DNA of 64,000 nt from Diplonema papillatum (taxonomy: Eukaryota > Euglenozoa > Diplonemea > Diplonemida > Diplonemidae). Within the stretch, counting starts at the first letter, position 1. Every line of letters starts with the position of its first letter. The notes below the pieces were generated by a model that had not been told where the DNA came from, ran no database searches, and saw only the letters and a list, made by a program, of their open reading frames with translations. A program made the translations under genes and the position numbers. The stretch lies in the NCBI GenBank assembly GCA_030068145.1, contig JAPJBO010000960.1, positions 20,394 to 84,393 of the forward strand. Direction: 5' to 3'. Positions 50,264 to 60,495 of this stretch are shown here, piece after piece.

Positions 50264-51760
50264 TTATAGCGAGCGCATCTCCAGTTCAAAATGGTCACCA
50301 AGGTCCTCCGTCTCCAGCGAGTATGCTCCTGATACGGTGGGATAATTAATAGGAATCTCTGACACAGCCTTTGTCACAAACGAAACAGACGCACCAGAAG
50401 AAGCGAGGTAGTCCTGCGACACCTCCACGAACTGCTTCTCGATCCACCAGTTTTGTAGCAGGAAGTAGTGCTTGTTGCCTTCTTTACGGTGTCCAACAAC
50501 TGCCATGGCATGTTGCCCCAGAGACTTTCCTGTCAGAGCTCCATCGTAACTCGTCGTCTCGTCTGGTTGCTGGAAAGCTGGCTCGACTGCGAATGTTGAC
50601 ACCAGCCCAATGCCGTATTTTCTGATATCGGTTGCAACTTCTTCGGCATTCGCAGGAATCGCTTTGCCCTTGCCAAGTCCAGTGGTCACCACATCCTCGC
50701 GCTCCAACCCCATGATGTCACGCATGAAGCCAATACTGTTGCCACCAACGTTGTCCACAATGTGGTTACGAACAGCACGATTGTCGTAGAACTGCACAAT
50801 GTACTTCGCCACATTTAACATCTCATGGTGTGTCCCTCCCGAGTTCAGTGCAACCACGACATGCTGCATGACTGCCCCTGCGTGCATGTAGCACAACCCG
50901 CTATGCTGGACACGAGTTATTGCAAGGTCATCTTTACCGATCTCTTCTGACTTGGTTAGTGTCGAGTAGTCGCGGTATAGAATGTAACTCCCTTCTTCGA
51001 GCCACTTAGGGTGCTTCGTCGTGAAAGCATCGAGCACTGCAAGCAGATGGGGTCCTGGGTTGGTTTCAATGGCACTCTGTATGTGAATCACGTCTCCTTG
51101 CAGCAGACGCTTGATGCGGTGGCATCTCTTGTTGTCCTTGTTCTCATTGCGTCTGTCCAGGTTCTGGAGCATCTTGAAGGTAAATGGTACGTCGCCAGCC
51201 TCCACTCCCTTCCACAGGAAAAAGTTGTCCACGACAGCAGGCCACAGCACATGCTTCTCTGCCTGCTTTGCAACTTCAGCGGGGATGTTCTTCTCTGCCA
51301 TTGCTTTGCGCCACTTCTCTGCATCGTCACCGTACTCTTCGCGGAGCGTACCAAGTGTTGCGGTGTCGTCAAACTTCTTCGTGTATTCCTCTGGCAGTAC
51401 TTGTGACAGTGGTGCATCGTTAAAGAGGGGCTCTGGAGCCTCAGTATTCTCCGCTGCGTACCGTCTGTGTTGATCTTTTGCAGCTGGCAGCCTCCTCAAG
51501 CATTTCCTACAAAGCAGGTGCTTATACAAAAAAGACAGGCGCTTCACTTTGTTTGTGCGTGCCGGGTGATCGTTTTCCCACTTCTTTTTACCCTGTGTAT
51601 ATGCAGGTAAGGAATTCTGATCAACCACCAGAACCCGCTGCCTACGTCTTTTTAGCCAAGCACAATGCACTGAAAGGCAACCCGCAAGATGGTTAGAACT
51701 AAAAAATGTGTTTTCATTCTTCGCTTTCTCCGTTAGCACAAAATCCAGAGGTCTAGTCAA
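50264..51760 (-). CDS. Papain-fold cysteine peptidase with upstream 2A-like motif (unit A)
   Basis: Minus-strand open frame of 498 codons. It opens with TTG, so the real start is an upstream exon or a later ATG. Residues 1-200 are basic and helical without a known domain (FLYKHLLCRKCLRRLPAAKD). Residues 229-237 read SAIETNPGP, a 2A-type end in which the usual aspartate is alanine. A C1-type peptidase follows (about 261 residues): Q285 and C290 in RVQHSGLCYMHAGAVMQ, H417 in GQHAMAVVGH, and N437 in FLLQNWWIEKQFVEV. Spacing and order match papain (Q-x5-C, H, N), and the length is usual for a mature enzyme. No cysteine-rich loop or classical propeptide is seen. Likely an active thiol protease of unknown substrate. 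Confidence 0.75.
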   Translation of the reverse strand: MTRPLDFVLTEKAKNENTFFSSNHLAGCLSVHCAWLKRRRQRVLVVDQNSLPAYTQGKKKWENDHPARTNKVKRLSFLYKHLLCRKCLRRLPAAKDQHRRYAAENTEAPEPLFNDAPLSQVLPEEYTKKFDDTATLGTLREEYGDDAEKWRKAMAEKNIPAEVAKQAEKHVLWPAVVDNFFLWKGVEAGDVPFTFKMLQNLDRRNENKDNKRCHRIKRLLQGDVIHIQSAIETNPGPHLLAVLDAFTTKHPKWLEEGSYILYRDYSTLTKSEEIGKDDLAITRVQHSGLCYMHAGAVMQHVVVALNSGGTHHEMLNVAKYIVQFYDNRAVRNHIVDNVGGNSIGFMRDIMGLEREDVVTTGLGKGKAIPANAEEVATDIRKYGIGLVSTFAVEPAFQQPDETTSYDGALTGKSLGQHAMAVVGHRKEGNKHYFLLQNWWIEKQFVEVSQDYLASSGASVSFVTKAVSEIPINYPTVSGAYSLETEDLGDHFELEMRSL

Positions 51761-52289
51761 CTATTTTCTGGCGTATTGGCGTACTTTCAAAAACAAAAAG
51801 AGGAAAGAGGTGGTAGCACATTGACGATCCTGTTGACCATTTCCAAGGGGAGTTTAGACGCTAAACCCCGGCCCTTTCGAGGGCGTACGTTGTTTCGGAG
51901 AAAATACTCGACGTAGCTGCTTTGACTTCGAATGGAAGGGAGGAAATATAGAGGTAGAGGGGCAAAATACAATTACAAACACAATCTGATTTGTTCTTCG
52001 CTTACACCACCGTGTGTTGTTTTCTCACTCAGGACTTTGACCTGTTGTGTTTGTGTAATTTTTCGTGTAGGGGTAGACCCGCATGACCTCACGTCCGTTC
52101 AACACGTGGTTCGGTAGTTACAGCACTTGGGATCCCTTTTGTTTTTTTGTCTGGCAGCATCGTCGAGCATTTCCTTCTAATGCTGGCGTTTACGGAAAAG
52201 AAATGGCAGTTTTGTTGTGGTATTTTACTGGTTTGCTGCCGACAACATGGATTCGCGTGGACTTCCAAATTTGTTGAACAGCGGCTGCT

Positions 52290-52508
52290 AAAAATTAGCC
52301 GCGACACGATGGAAAAAGCACACGTTCCGAGAACGCTGACAATGCCGAGCGACCAGACTGGCACGATTACCACCGAAGCGATGGCCACGAGGAACGCAAA
52401 CAGCACCGCGCCGACCGACAGGATCAGGCAGCCGGAGCCTTGCGCGGGGCTCGCGGACGACGCAGCTGCCGTCGGTTTGCCGACGGTTCGTCCTCCTCCG
52501 GCTTTCAT
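52290..52508 (-). CDS. Putative membrane-segment exon (unit A; same at 59191-59409 in unit B)
   Basis: Minus strand, ATG at 52508 (context GTGAAATGA). A polar start (MKAGGGRTVGKPTAAASSAS) is followed by two hydrophobic stretches: CLILSVGAVLFAFLVAIASV and VWSLGIVSVLGTCAFSIVSR. A possible donor follows TTGGAA (GTCCAC). It lies upstream of the peptidase ORF on the same strand, so the two might be exons of one gene: membrane anchor, 2A-like site, peptidase. The splice connection is unproven. The plus strand is also open here. Confidence 0.35.
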
Positions 52509-52778
52509 TTCACTAACAACTCTGTTCCTTTCGCCTTTCGGGCGCGTTCACTCTACTCCTCCTCCTGTCACAGGGTTGTGCGCTTTCGACTTGCTACAGG
52601 TGGTCACCTTGACAGTAGTAGTAGTAGTAGTAGTAGTAGTATGTGCCGTCTGCCGAAGCAGCCGGAGACAGCAGACGCTGGGGGCAGGTCTTGCTTTACT
52701 TTTCTCTTCTTCACGGAGACCCGCCCCCGGCATCCCGACTGTCCAATCACTGTCGAGAAAGGTTTGCGCCGATTGTGA

Positions 52779-53110
52779 TGAGGGTAGAACGTTGTTTCAG
52801 CGTATCACACTCCGTTGTCGCAGTGCTCAAACGGGAGGTCAGCGTCCTTTGCATCAGCATGAGCGTCGAGGCGAGGATGGTGCATCCAAGCTGGACTTCA
52901 GAATGCCAGCGACTGTCCTCGACTGCCAGCGGATACGGGGTGGTTTGGAAGCCGCTTCGCAACAGCGAGTGGCATCTGTCTGTGAGCGCAAGCTTCGACC
53001 CGGCAGCGTTGCTGGAAGGTATCATGGATGCGGTGAAGGCCGTGGCCGACCTTGCGAAGAAGGCGTGGAACGCTGTGAAAGACTTCGGCGCAAGGTCGCT
53101 TGTGCGGTCG
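52779..53110 (+). CDS. Unrecognised plus-strand coding stretch (unit A; same at 59680-60011 in unit B)
   Basis: The frame has strong G/C third-position bias and reads SVLCISMSVEARMVHPSWTS, then SGYGVVWKPLRNSEWHLSVS, then PAALLEGIMDAVKAVADLAK and KAWNAVKDFGARS. A beta-rich part is followed by an amphipathic helix. It then runs into the satellite. An exon end near 53110 is likely but no donor is obvious. A (GTA)n microsatellite at 52611-52640 lies upstream. No family recognised. Confidence 0.4.
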
Positions 53111-53111
53111 G

Positions 53112-53575
53112 CATCACTCCCTCAATGCGGGAGTGGGACCCCCTCAATGCCGGAGTGGGACCCCCTCAATGCGGGAGTGGGACCCCTCAATGCGGGAGTG
53201 GCACTCGGAGTGTGACTCCCTCAAAGCGGGAGTGGACCCCCCCCCCCTCAATGCGGGAGTGGCACTCGGAGTGTGACTCCCTCAAAGCGGGAGTGGGACC
53301 CCCTCAATGCGGGAGTGGCACTCGGAGTGTGACTCCCTCAAAGCGGGAGTGGGACCCCCTCAATGCGGAAGTGGCACTCGGAGTGTGACTCCCTCAAAGC
53401 GGGAGTGGGACCCCCTCAATGCGGGAGTGGCACTCGGAGTGTGACTCCCTCAAAGCGGGAGTGGGACCCCCTCAATGCGGAAGTGGCACTCGGAGTGTGA
53501 CTCCCTCAAAGCGGGAGTGGGACCCCTCAATGCGGGAGTGGCCACTCACGCACTTTTTCACTCCCGCATTGACTT
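53112..53575. repeat. Array satellite, TCAATGCGGGAGTGGGACCC-type units (unit A)
   Basis: Alternating 22- and 34-bp units CTCAATGCGGGAGTGGGACC and CACTCGGAGTGTGACTCCCT. The array ends with an inverted unit (TTTTTCACTCCCGCATTGA), which could form a hairpin. Confidence 0.85.
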
Positions 53576-54830
53576 AGAAAATGGCTGCTGAGGTCCGGGA
53601 TGTATCTTTCGTGCCCCCCCACCTCAGCCACCCCGTCAGTCCTTCTGAAATAGTGTGGCATAGGCTGTGGCATGGATCGGCGACACGTTGAAGACTTCGG
53701 GAACGGCTAGCTCGCGACGGTTACCGTGCTACGGTGTTGGCTTTCGGTCTCACGGATCGTGGGGGAAATAGTGCCTCCCATCTTGACGGTCCACCCCTGC
53801 TTGAGTCGGTTCGTACCTATCTCTTGAACCTGCATCGAAGTGCCTGTCGCTGTTTATCACAGTGAAACACGGTCCACCGCAGTCTATCAGGTCCATCCCG
53901 AGTCCCTAGAGCTGCATCGAATTGCCCTCCACAAGGCAGGTGTTTCTTCCGAAGGGAAGGCGCAAGAAGGAGAACAAAAGAAAACGGGGCCGGCAAAGAC
54001 CCTCTGAAAAAGGACCGCATATAAGCATCGAGAACAGAACGAAACGCCCCCCCCCCCGTATTTCTTCTTTTTTTCCCTCCTTTTTTTCCCTCGTTTTTGC
54101 GCGCGGTTCATGGCTTCATATTTTCCCCCTCCCCTACTGTTTTCTATTTTGCTCCTGGTTCGCTTTTTCGTTTTGTCCCGGTGTTTCCGCCGTGTGTGCC
54201 ATAAATGCTCGGAGGCGCTCACCGGTGCTTCGTTCTACGGAGGCTAGACGAGGAGAAGCCGCACCTAAGTACTAATACGTACACCTGCAGGGATTTTTTC
54301 CAACCAGTTGAGGGCCACCCGTGCCGTGTAGTAGTTTCAGCTAAGTAGTAGTAGTAGTAGTATTTGTCATCTTAATCCGGGAACAAGTCAGGGAGAAGTC
54401 AGGGAGAAGAACGGAGCAATCTTTACAAACAACCGAGTGACTTAAGGTGGCCGCTTGAGCGGCGCCAATCCGAGCGCACACAGCAGCAGTGACGCGTCGG
54501 GCCGTGGTGAAAAAAGATTTTGACTTGGCAACCTTTTTTTAGCCACATGCAATGTGTGAGGAAACTGAACCGCCCAAGTAGGACCTTCTGATCATGATCA
54601 TTTGCCAAATTTGCCACCTGAAACCACGTCCAGGATTTGGGCTCAGGGTAGTGCGGTCAACGAAAAAGCACGGGTCACTTCAAGTGTGCTGTGGGCCGGT
54701 CGGATCATGCTTGTGCCTGTCTGAGTCTGGTCTGCCTGTTCTCGTGGCTCACACTGGAAACCCTGAACCTACAACACCTCACAGTACCCACAAGCCACCG
54801 CTGCCACAGCTTCACAAGTCGCTGCCACAG
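53576..54830. other. Right part of unit A (repeated at 60496-61755): no supported gene
   Basis: Contains an inverted unit of the 108-bp family (53865-53940), poly-C/T tracts at 54045-54095, a GTA microsatellite near 54346, and 54540-54640, which is the inverse of 45810-45905 (CCACCTGAAACCACGTCCAG). Short ORFs without motifs. Confidence 0.5.
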
Positions 54831-57164
54831 CTCTCCCACACAAAATCCCTTACGGAAACGTGTCAACTCTTGGCGCGATTTCGTCGGTCAGTGCTCCTGA
54901 TGACGATGGTATGCACCACGTAGAACACCCTGTGGTCCCCACAGGGGGGCTATGGAGGTTTATACGTAGGTACCACATGCTGCGTAGGTGTGTACTAGGG
55001 TACCATATCCTCTACAGGATGGCCTCAGGGTCAGGGGCCCGATGGTATCCACAGCAGCTCGTGGCACACCTTTGAGGAGCGGTCTCACGGAGGCAACAGG
55101 GGTGTCGAAGATGCGCAACGCCAACTGGGCCTGCCGCCCAATGAAGCACGAGGAGACGTTCCCCTCGTAGTATTTCATACGAAGCCGGGGCTTGAGAGAG
55201 AAGAAAAAACCCGCCGGAACAATGTTTTCCAGGCATATAGAAAAATTAGTTTGCAGACGTGTCCTCTCTGTTGCCTGCGCTCGCAGCTGCACAGTGCTAC
55301 GGGCAATGCTCTCCTGCTTGCTTGCCGAGAGGATCTATCCGAAGCACAACAGTTAGCGGTTGCTCAAGGCAGACAAAACGACAAGAGGGTGTTCTATTAT
55401 TCTTTCTCCTGTATAAAATACTCGACGTAGCTGTTTTGACTCCGAATGGAAGGGAGGAAATATAGAGGTAGAGGGGCAAATACAATACAAATACAATCTG
55501 ATTTGTTCTTCGCTGACACCACCGTGTGTTGTTTTCTCACTCAGGACTTTGACCTGGGTAGACCCGCATGACCTCACGTCCGTTCAACACGTTCGGTGGT
55601 TACAGCACTTGAGATCCCTTCTGTTCTTTGTCTGGCAGCATCGTCGAGCATTTCCTTCCAAGCTGGCGCTCATGTAAAAAAATGGGGAGAGAGGGTTCGG
55701 TCCTGCTTAATAGGCCACACGGTGAATACCAGCCTCAGAAGCGCCCAATAGCCGGTGCTTCTGCTACACCCAAAACGCGTGTAAATATACACCCGACGAG
55801 CGCCTTCAGCTCCAGCTCCTGAGGCTGACTTCCCGCGTGGTCGGGCAAATACTCCCTGCTGCGGCAGATTTGCGCTCTTTGCGCAAATCTACTGCTGGAC
55901 GTGCCCTGACAACAGCTATCAACCTAATGCTCCCAGGTTTGGTTACATCCCGCAGGGAGTGTGCACCCCCAGGGCTGTGTGCGAGCCTTCGACTCCCAGA
56001 CGGGGCGAGGCACCCACAACCAATATGGGAAGGCATTGAGTTCTGCAAAGTGCAAGTGCCATGAAGGCAAGCGAGCACATACATGGGAAGACATGGTGTC
56101 TCGTGAACAGCCATTCCAGTCTGCGTGGGACGAGGCACCCACAACCAACATGGGAAGGCATTGAGTTCTGTACAGTGCAAGTGCCATGAAGGCACACGAG
56201 CACATACATGGGAAGACATGGTGCCTCGTGCACAGCCATTCCGGGATTCACCATCTTTTCGTGGCCGCACAAAAAAAAACAGAAGAAGAAAAGGACGGAA
56301 ACTCGGGAAGAACTAAAAAAGAACGAACAGAAACTCTCGCCGGGGGACCGGGGACCACCCACCGGGTGAACGAGAGAAACGTGGGAGAGGGGGGGGGAGT
56401 AATAGGAGTTTTCCAGATATCGGCGCATAATCCTAGACCCCCCACGTGTGTGCTTATAGTACCCTCTTAGGTACCCTCGCAATGGATGTGCATACCTCTC
56501 TGACACTCCTCAAGACGGTACCTGAACCTCCCTCACACCCCTGCTGTTGGATAGTCATACCCACGTTGACTATGGCTATGACGATGTCTTAACCCTCCTG
56601 ACCACCCCCCAAACCGTCTTCCAGATATTGGCGCATTATTTGAAAATGTCCTTTCACAAAGTCTTGGAAGTCTTGCGGAGTATTATTTTTGGCAGAGTCA
56701 CCCCATGTATTAGATATAACTGTGTATAAGACTTTGTGTGAAGGGTTGCCATAGTGAGGAGTTTTGTGTGTTTGCAAATGCCTGAGTGTCGTGTATGTGT
56801 GTGGTGTATGTGTGTGGTCGCAGAAGAATACGAAGCACGAAAACATGTAGGGTGGGGTTGACTATTTTTGATATCTTTTTGCAAACTAGATTTTTTGCGA
56901 CAACCAATTTCTGCTTCCCTGGAGACAGTATTTGTTACAGCTAAAAAGAACGTTGGCAGCGGTTTAACCAGAACACACGTAGGTTAAATCGCACAAACAA
57001 ATCCTCGGGCCAGGGAAAGGAACAGATGAATGAAACGAGACATAAGAAAGAGAAAAATAAAGAAAGAAAAAAATAAAAGCCATAGAGACATTTGCCCACT
57101 GCACGGTTCTAAGAGACTGCTTTGGCTGCTCGTACTACTGAGACGTCGAGTGATAAATTGCGCT

Positions 57165-58661
57165 TTATAGCGAGCGCATCTCCAGTTCAAAATGGTCACC
57201 AAGGTCCTCCGTCTCCAGCGAGTATGCTCCTGATACGGTGGGATAATTAATAGGAATCTCTGACACAGCCTTTGTCACAAACGAAACAGACGCACCAGAA
57301 GAAGCGAGGTAGTCCTGCGACACCTCCACGAACTGCTTCTCGATCCACCAGTTTTGTAGCAGGAAGTAGTGCTTGTTGCCTTCTTTACGGTGTCCAACAA
57401 CTGCCATGGCATGTTGCCCCAGAGACTTTCCTGTCAGAGCTCCATCGTAACTCGTCGTCTCGTCTGGTTGCTGGAAAGCTGGCTCGACTGCGAATGTTGA
57501 CACCAGCCCAATGCCGTATTTTCTGATATCGGTTGCAACTTCTTCGGCATTCGCAGGAATCGCTTTGCCCATGCCAAGTCCAGTGGTCACCACATCCTCG
57601 CGCTCCAACCCCATGATGTCACGCATGAAGCCAATACTGTTGCCACCAACGTTGTCCACAATGTGGTTACGAACAGCACGATTGTCGTAGAACTGCACAA
57701 TGTACTTCGCCACATTTAACATATCATGGTGTGTCCCTCCCGAGTTCAGTGCAACCACGACATGCTGCATGACTGCCCCTGCGTGCATGTAGCACAACCC
57801 GCTATGCTGGACACGAGTTATTGCAAGGTCATCTTTACCGATCTCTTCTGACTTGGTTAGTGTCGAGTAGTCGCGGTATAGAATGTAACTCCCTTCTTCG
57901 AGCCACTTAGGGTGCTTCGTCGTGAAAGCATCGAGCACTGCAAGCAGATGGGGTCCTGGGTTGGTTTCAATGGCACTCTGTATGTGAATCACGTCTCCTT
58001 GCAGCAGACGCTTGATGCGGTGGCATCTCTTGTTGTCCTTGTTCTCATTGTGTCTGTCCAGCTCTTCAAGATCTTGCCATGTGAGTATACGAGCGCCACC
58101 CTTCACTCCCTTCCACAGGAAAAAGTTGTCCACGACAGCAGGCCACAGCACATGCTTCTCTGCCTGCTTTGCAACTTCAGCGGGGATGTTCTTCTCTGCC
58201 ATTGCTTTGCGCCACTTCTCTGCATCGTCACCGTACTCTTCGCGGAGCGTACCAAGTGTTGCGGTGTCGTCAAACTTCTTCGTGTATTCCTCTGGCAGTA
58301 CTTGTGACAGTGGTGCATCGTTAAAGAGGGGCTCTGGAGCCTCAGTATTCTCCGCTGCGTACCGTCTGTGTTGATCTTTTGCAGCTGGCAGCCTCCTCAA
58401 GCATTTCCTACAAAGCAGGTGCTTATACAAAAAAGACAGGCGCTTCACTTTGTTTGTGCGTGCCGGGTGATCGTTTTCCCACTTCTTTTTACCCTGTGTA
58501 TATGCAGGTAAGGAATTCTGATCAACCACCAGAACCCGCTGCCTACGTCTTTTTAGCCAAGCACAATGCACTGAAAGGCAACCCGCAAGATGGTTAGAAC
58601 TAAAAAATGTGTTTTCATTCTTCGCTTTCTCCGTTAGCACAAAATCCAGAGGTCTAGTCAA
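57165..58661 (-). CDS. Papain-fold cysteine peptidase with upstream 2A-like motif (unit B)
   Basis: Same 498-codon frame as the unit A copy, shifted by 6901 bp, with the same Q, C, H and N residues and the same SAIETNPGP. Differences: residues about 185-201 read KGGARILTWQDLEELDRH instead of EAGDVPFTFKMLQNLDRR, one Lys-to-Met change in the GLGKGKAIP loop, and Glu to Asp in HHEML. The replaced block keeps length and frame, and both alternatives are open. This suggests exchange with another family member rather than random mutation. Confidence 0.75.
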   Translation of the reverse strand: MTRPLDFVLTEKAKNENTFFSSNHLAGCLSVHCAWLKRRRQRVLVVDQNSLPAYTQGKKKWENDHPARTNKVKRLSFLYKHLLCRKCLRRLPAAKDQHRRYAAENTEAPEPLFNDAPLSQVLPEEYTKKFDDTATLGTLREEYGDDAEKWRKAMAEKNIPAEVAKQAEKHVLWPAVVDNFFLWKGVKGGARILTWQDLEELDRHNENKDNKRCHRIKRLLQGDVIHIQSAIETNPGPHLLAVLDAFTTKHPKWLEEGSYILYRDYSTLTKSEEIGKDDLAITRVQHSGLCYMHAGAVMQHVVVALNSGGTHHDMLNVAKYIVQFYDNRAVRNHIVDNVGGNSIGFMRDIMGLEREDVVTTGLGMGKAIPANAEEVATDIRKYGIGLVSTFAVEPAFQQPDETTSYDGALTGKSLGQHAMAVVGHRKEGNKHYFLLQNWWIEKQFVEVSQDYLASSGASVSFVTKAVSEIPINYPTVSGAYSLETEDLGDHFELEMRSL

Positions 58662-60013
58662 CTATTTTCTGGCGTATTGGCGTACTTTCAAAAACAAAAA
58701 GAGGAAAGAGGTGGTAGCACATTGACGATCCTGTTGACCATTTCCAAGGGGAGTTTAGACGCTAAACCCCGGCCCTTTCGAGGGCGTACGTTGTTTCGGA
58801 GAAAATACTCGACGTAGCTGCTTTGACTTCGAATGGAAGGGAGGAAATATAGAGGTAGAGGGGCAAAATACAATTACAAACACAATCTGATTTGTTCTTC
58901 GCTTACACCACCGTGTGTTGTTTTCTCACTCAGGACTTTGACCTGTTGTGTTTGTGTAATTTTTCGTGTAGGGGTAGACCCGCATGACCTCACGTCCGTT
59001 CAACACGTGGTTCGGTAGTTACAGCACTTGGGATCCCTTTTGTTTTTTTGTCTGGCAGCATCGTCGAGCATTTCCTTCTAATGCTGGCGTTTACGGAAAA
59101 GAAATGGCAGTTTTGTTGTGGTATTTTACTGGTTTGCTGCCGACAACATGGATTCGCGTGGACTTCCAAATTTGTTGAACAGCGGCTGCTAAAAATTAGC
59201 CGCGACACGATGGAAAAAGCACACGTTCCGAGAACGCTGACAATGCCGAGCGACCAGACTGGCACGATTACCACCGAAGCGATGGCCACGAGGAACGCAA
59301 ACAGCACCGCGCCGACCGACAGGATCAGGCAGCCGGAGCCTTGCGCGGGGCTCGCGGACGACGCAGCTGCCGTCGGTTTGCCGACGGTTCGTCCTCCTCC
59401 GGCTTTCATTTCACTAACAACTCTGTTCCTTTCGCCTTTCGGGCGCGTTCACTCTACTCCTCCTCCTGTCACAGGGTTGTGCGCTTTCGACTTGCTACAG
59501 GTGGTCACCTTGACAGTAGTAGTAGTAGTAGTAGTAGTAGTATGTGCCGTCTGCCGAAGCAGCCGGAGACAGCAGACGCTGGGGGCAGGTCTTGCTTTAC
59601 TTTTCTCTTCTTCACGGAGACCCGCCCCCGGCATCCCGACTGTCCAATCACTGTCGAGAAAGGTTTGCGCCGATTGTGATGAGGGTAGAACGTTGTTTCA
59701 GCGTATCACACTCCGTTGTCGCAGTGCTCAAACGGGAGGTCAGCGTCCTTTGCATCAGCATGAGCGTCGAGGCGAGGATGGTGCATCCAAGCTGGACTTC
59801 AGAATGCCAGCGACTGTCCTCGACTGCCAGCGGATACGGGGTGGTTTGGAAGCCGCTTCGCAACAGCGAGTGGCATCTGTCTGTGAGCGCAAGCTTCGAC
59901 CCGGCAGCGTTGCTGGAAGGTATCATGGATGCGGTGAAGGCTGTGGCCGACCTTGCGAAGAAGGCGTGGAACGCTGTGAAAGACTTCGGCGCAAGGTCGC
60001 TTGTGCGGTCGGC

Positions 60014-60495
60014 ATCACTCCCTCAATGCGGGAGTGGGACCCCCTCAATGCGGGAGTGGGACCCCCTCAATGCGGGAGTGGGACCCCCTCAATGCGGGAG
60101 TGGGACCCCTCAATGCGGGAGTGGCACTCGGAGTGTGACTCCCTCAAAGCGGGAGTGGACCCCCCCCCCCTCAATGCGGGAGTGGCACTCGGAGTGTGAC
60201 TCCCTCAAAGCGGGAGTGGGACCCCCTCAATGCGGGAGTGGCACTCGGAGTGTGACTCCCTCAAAGCGGGAGTGGCACTCGGAGTGTGACTCCCTCAAAG
60301 CGGGAGTGGGACCCCCTCAAAGCGGGAGTGGGACCCCCTCAATGCGGGAGTGGCACTCGGAGTGTGACTCCCTCAAAGCGGGAGTGGGACCCCCTCAATG
60401 CGGAAGTGGCACTCGGAGTGTGACTCCCTCAAAGCGGGAGTGGGACCCCTCAATGCGGGAGTGGCCACTCACGCACTTTTTCACTCCCGCATTGA
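60014..60495. repeat. Array satellite (unit B)
   Basis: Same units as at 53112-53575, with different unit number and order; the array is about 20 bp longer. It ends with the same inverted unit. Confidence 0.85.

Larger units (their letters stand above)
48340..52185. repeat. 265-285-bp direct repeats flanking the peptidase region (48340-48603, 51900-52185)
   Basis: Both copies contain ATACTCGACGTAGCTG, GGAGGAAATATAGAGGTAGA, CACCGTGTGTTGTTTTCTCA, CGCATGACCTCACGTCCGTT and CTGGCAGCATCGTCGAGCAT. The right copy has 26 extra bases (TTGTGTTTGTGTAATTTTTC, then GTGTAG). Repeated in unit B at 55409-55673 and 58801-59086, and once in unit C at 62334-62598. They could be LTR-like ends of an element holding the peptidase ORF, but there are no TG...CA termini. 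Confidence 0.7.
47761..54830. repeat. Tandem array unit A (7070 bp)
   Basis: Starts CTCTCCCACACAAAATCCC at 47761, and the same sequence restarts at 54831. It contains, left to right, a sequence found once per unit (47761-48340), direct repeat L (48340-48603), a diverged satellite monomer (48690-48760), a 117-bp duplication (48935-49170), a DDE-like fragment, the peptidase ORF, direct repeat R, a plus-strand coding stretch and a satellite. Identity to unit B looks above 99% outside a few blocks. Confidence 0.9.
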
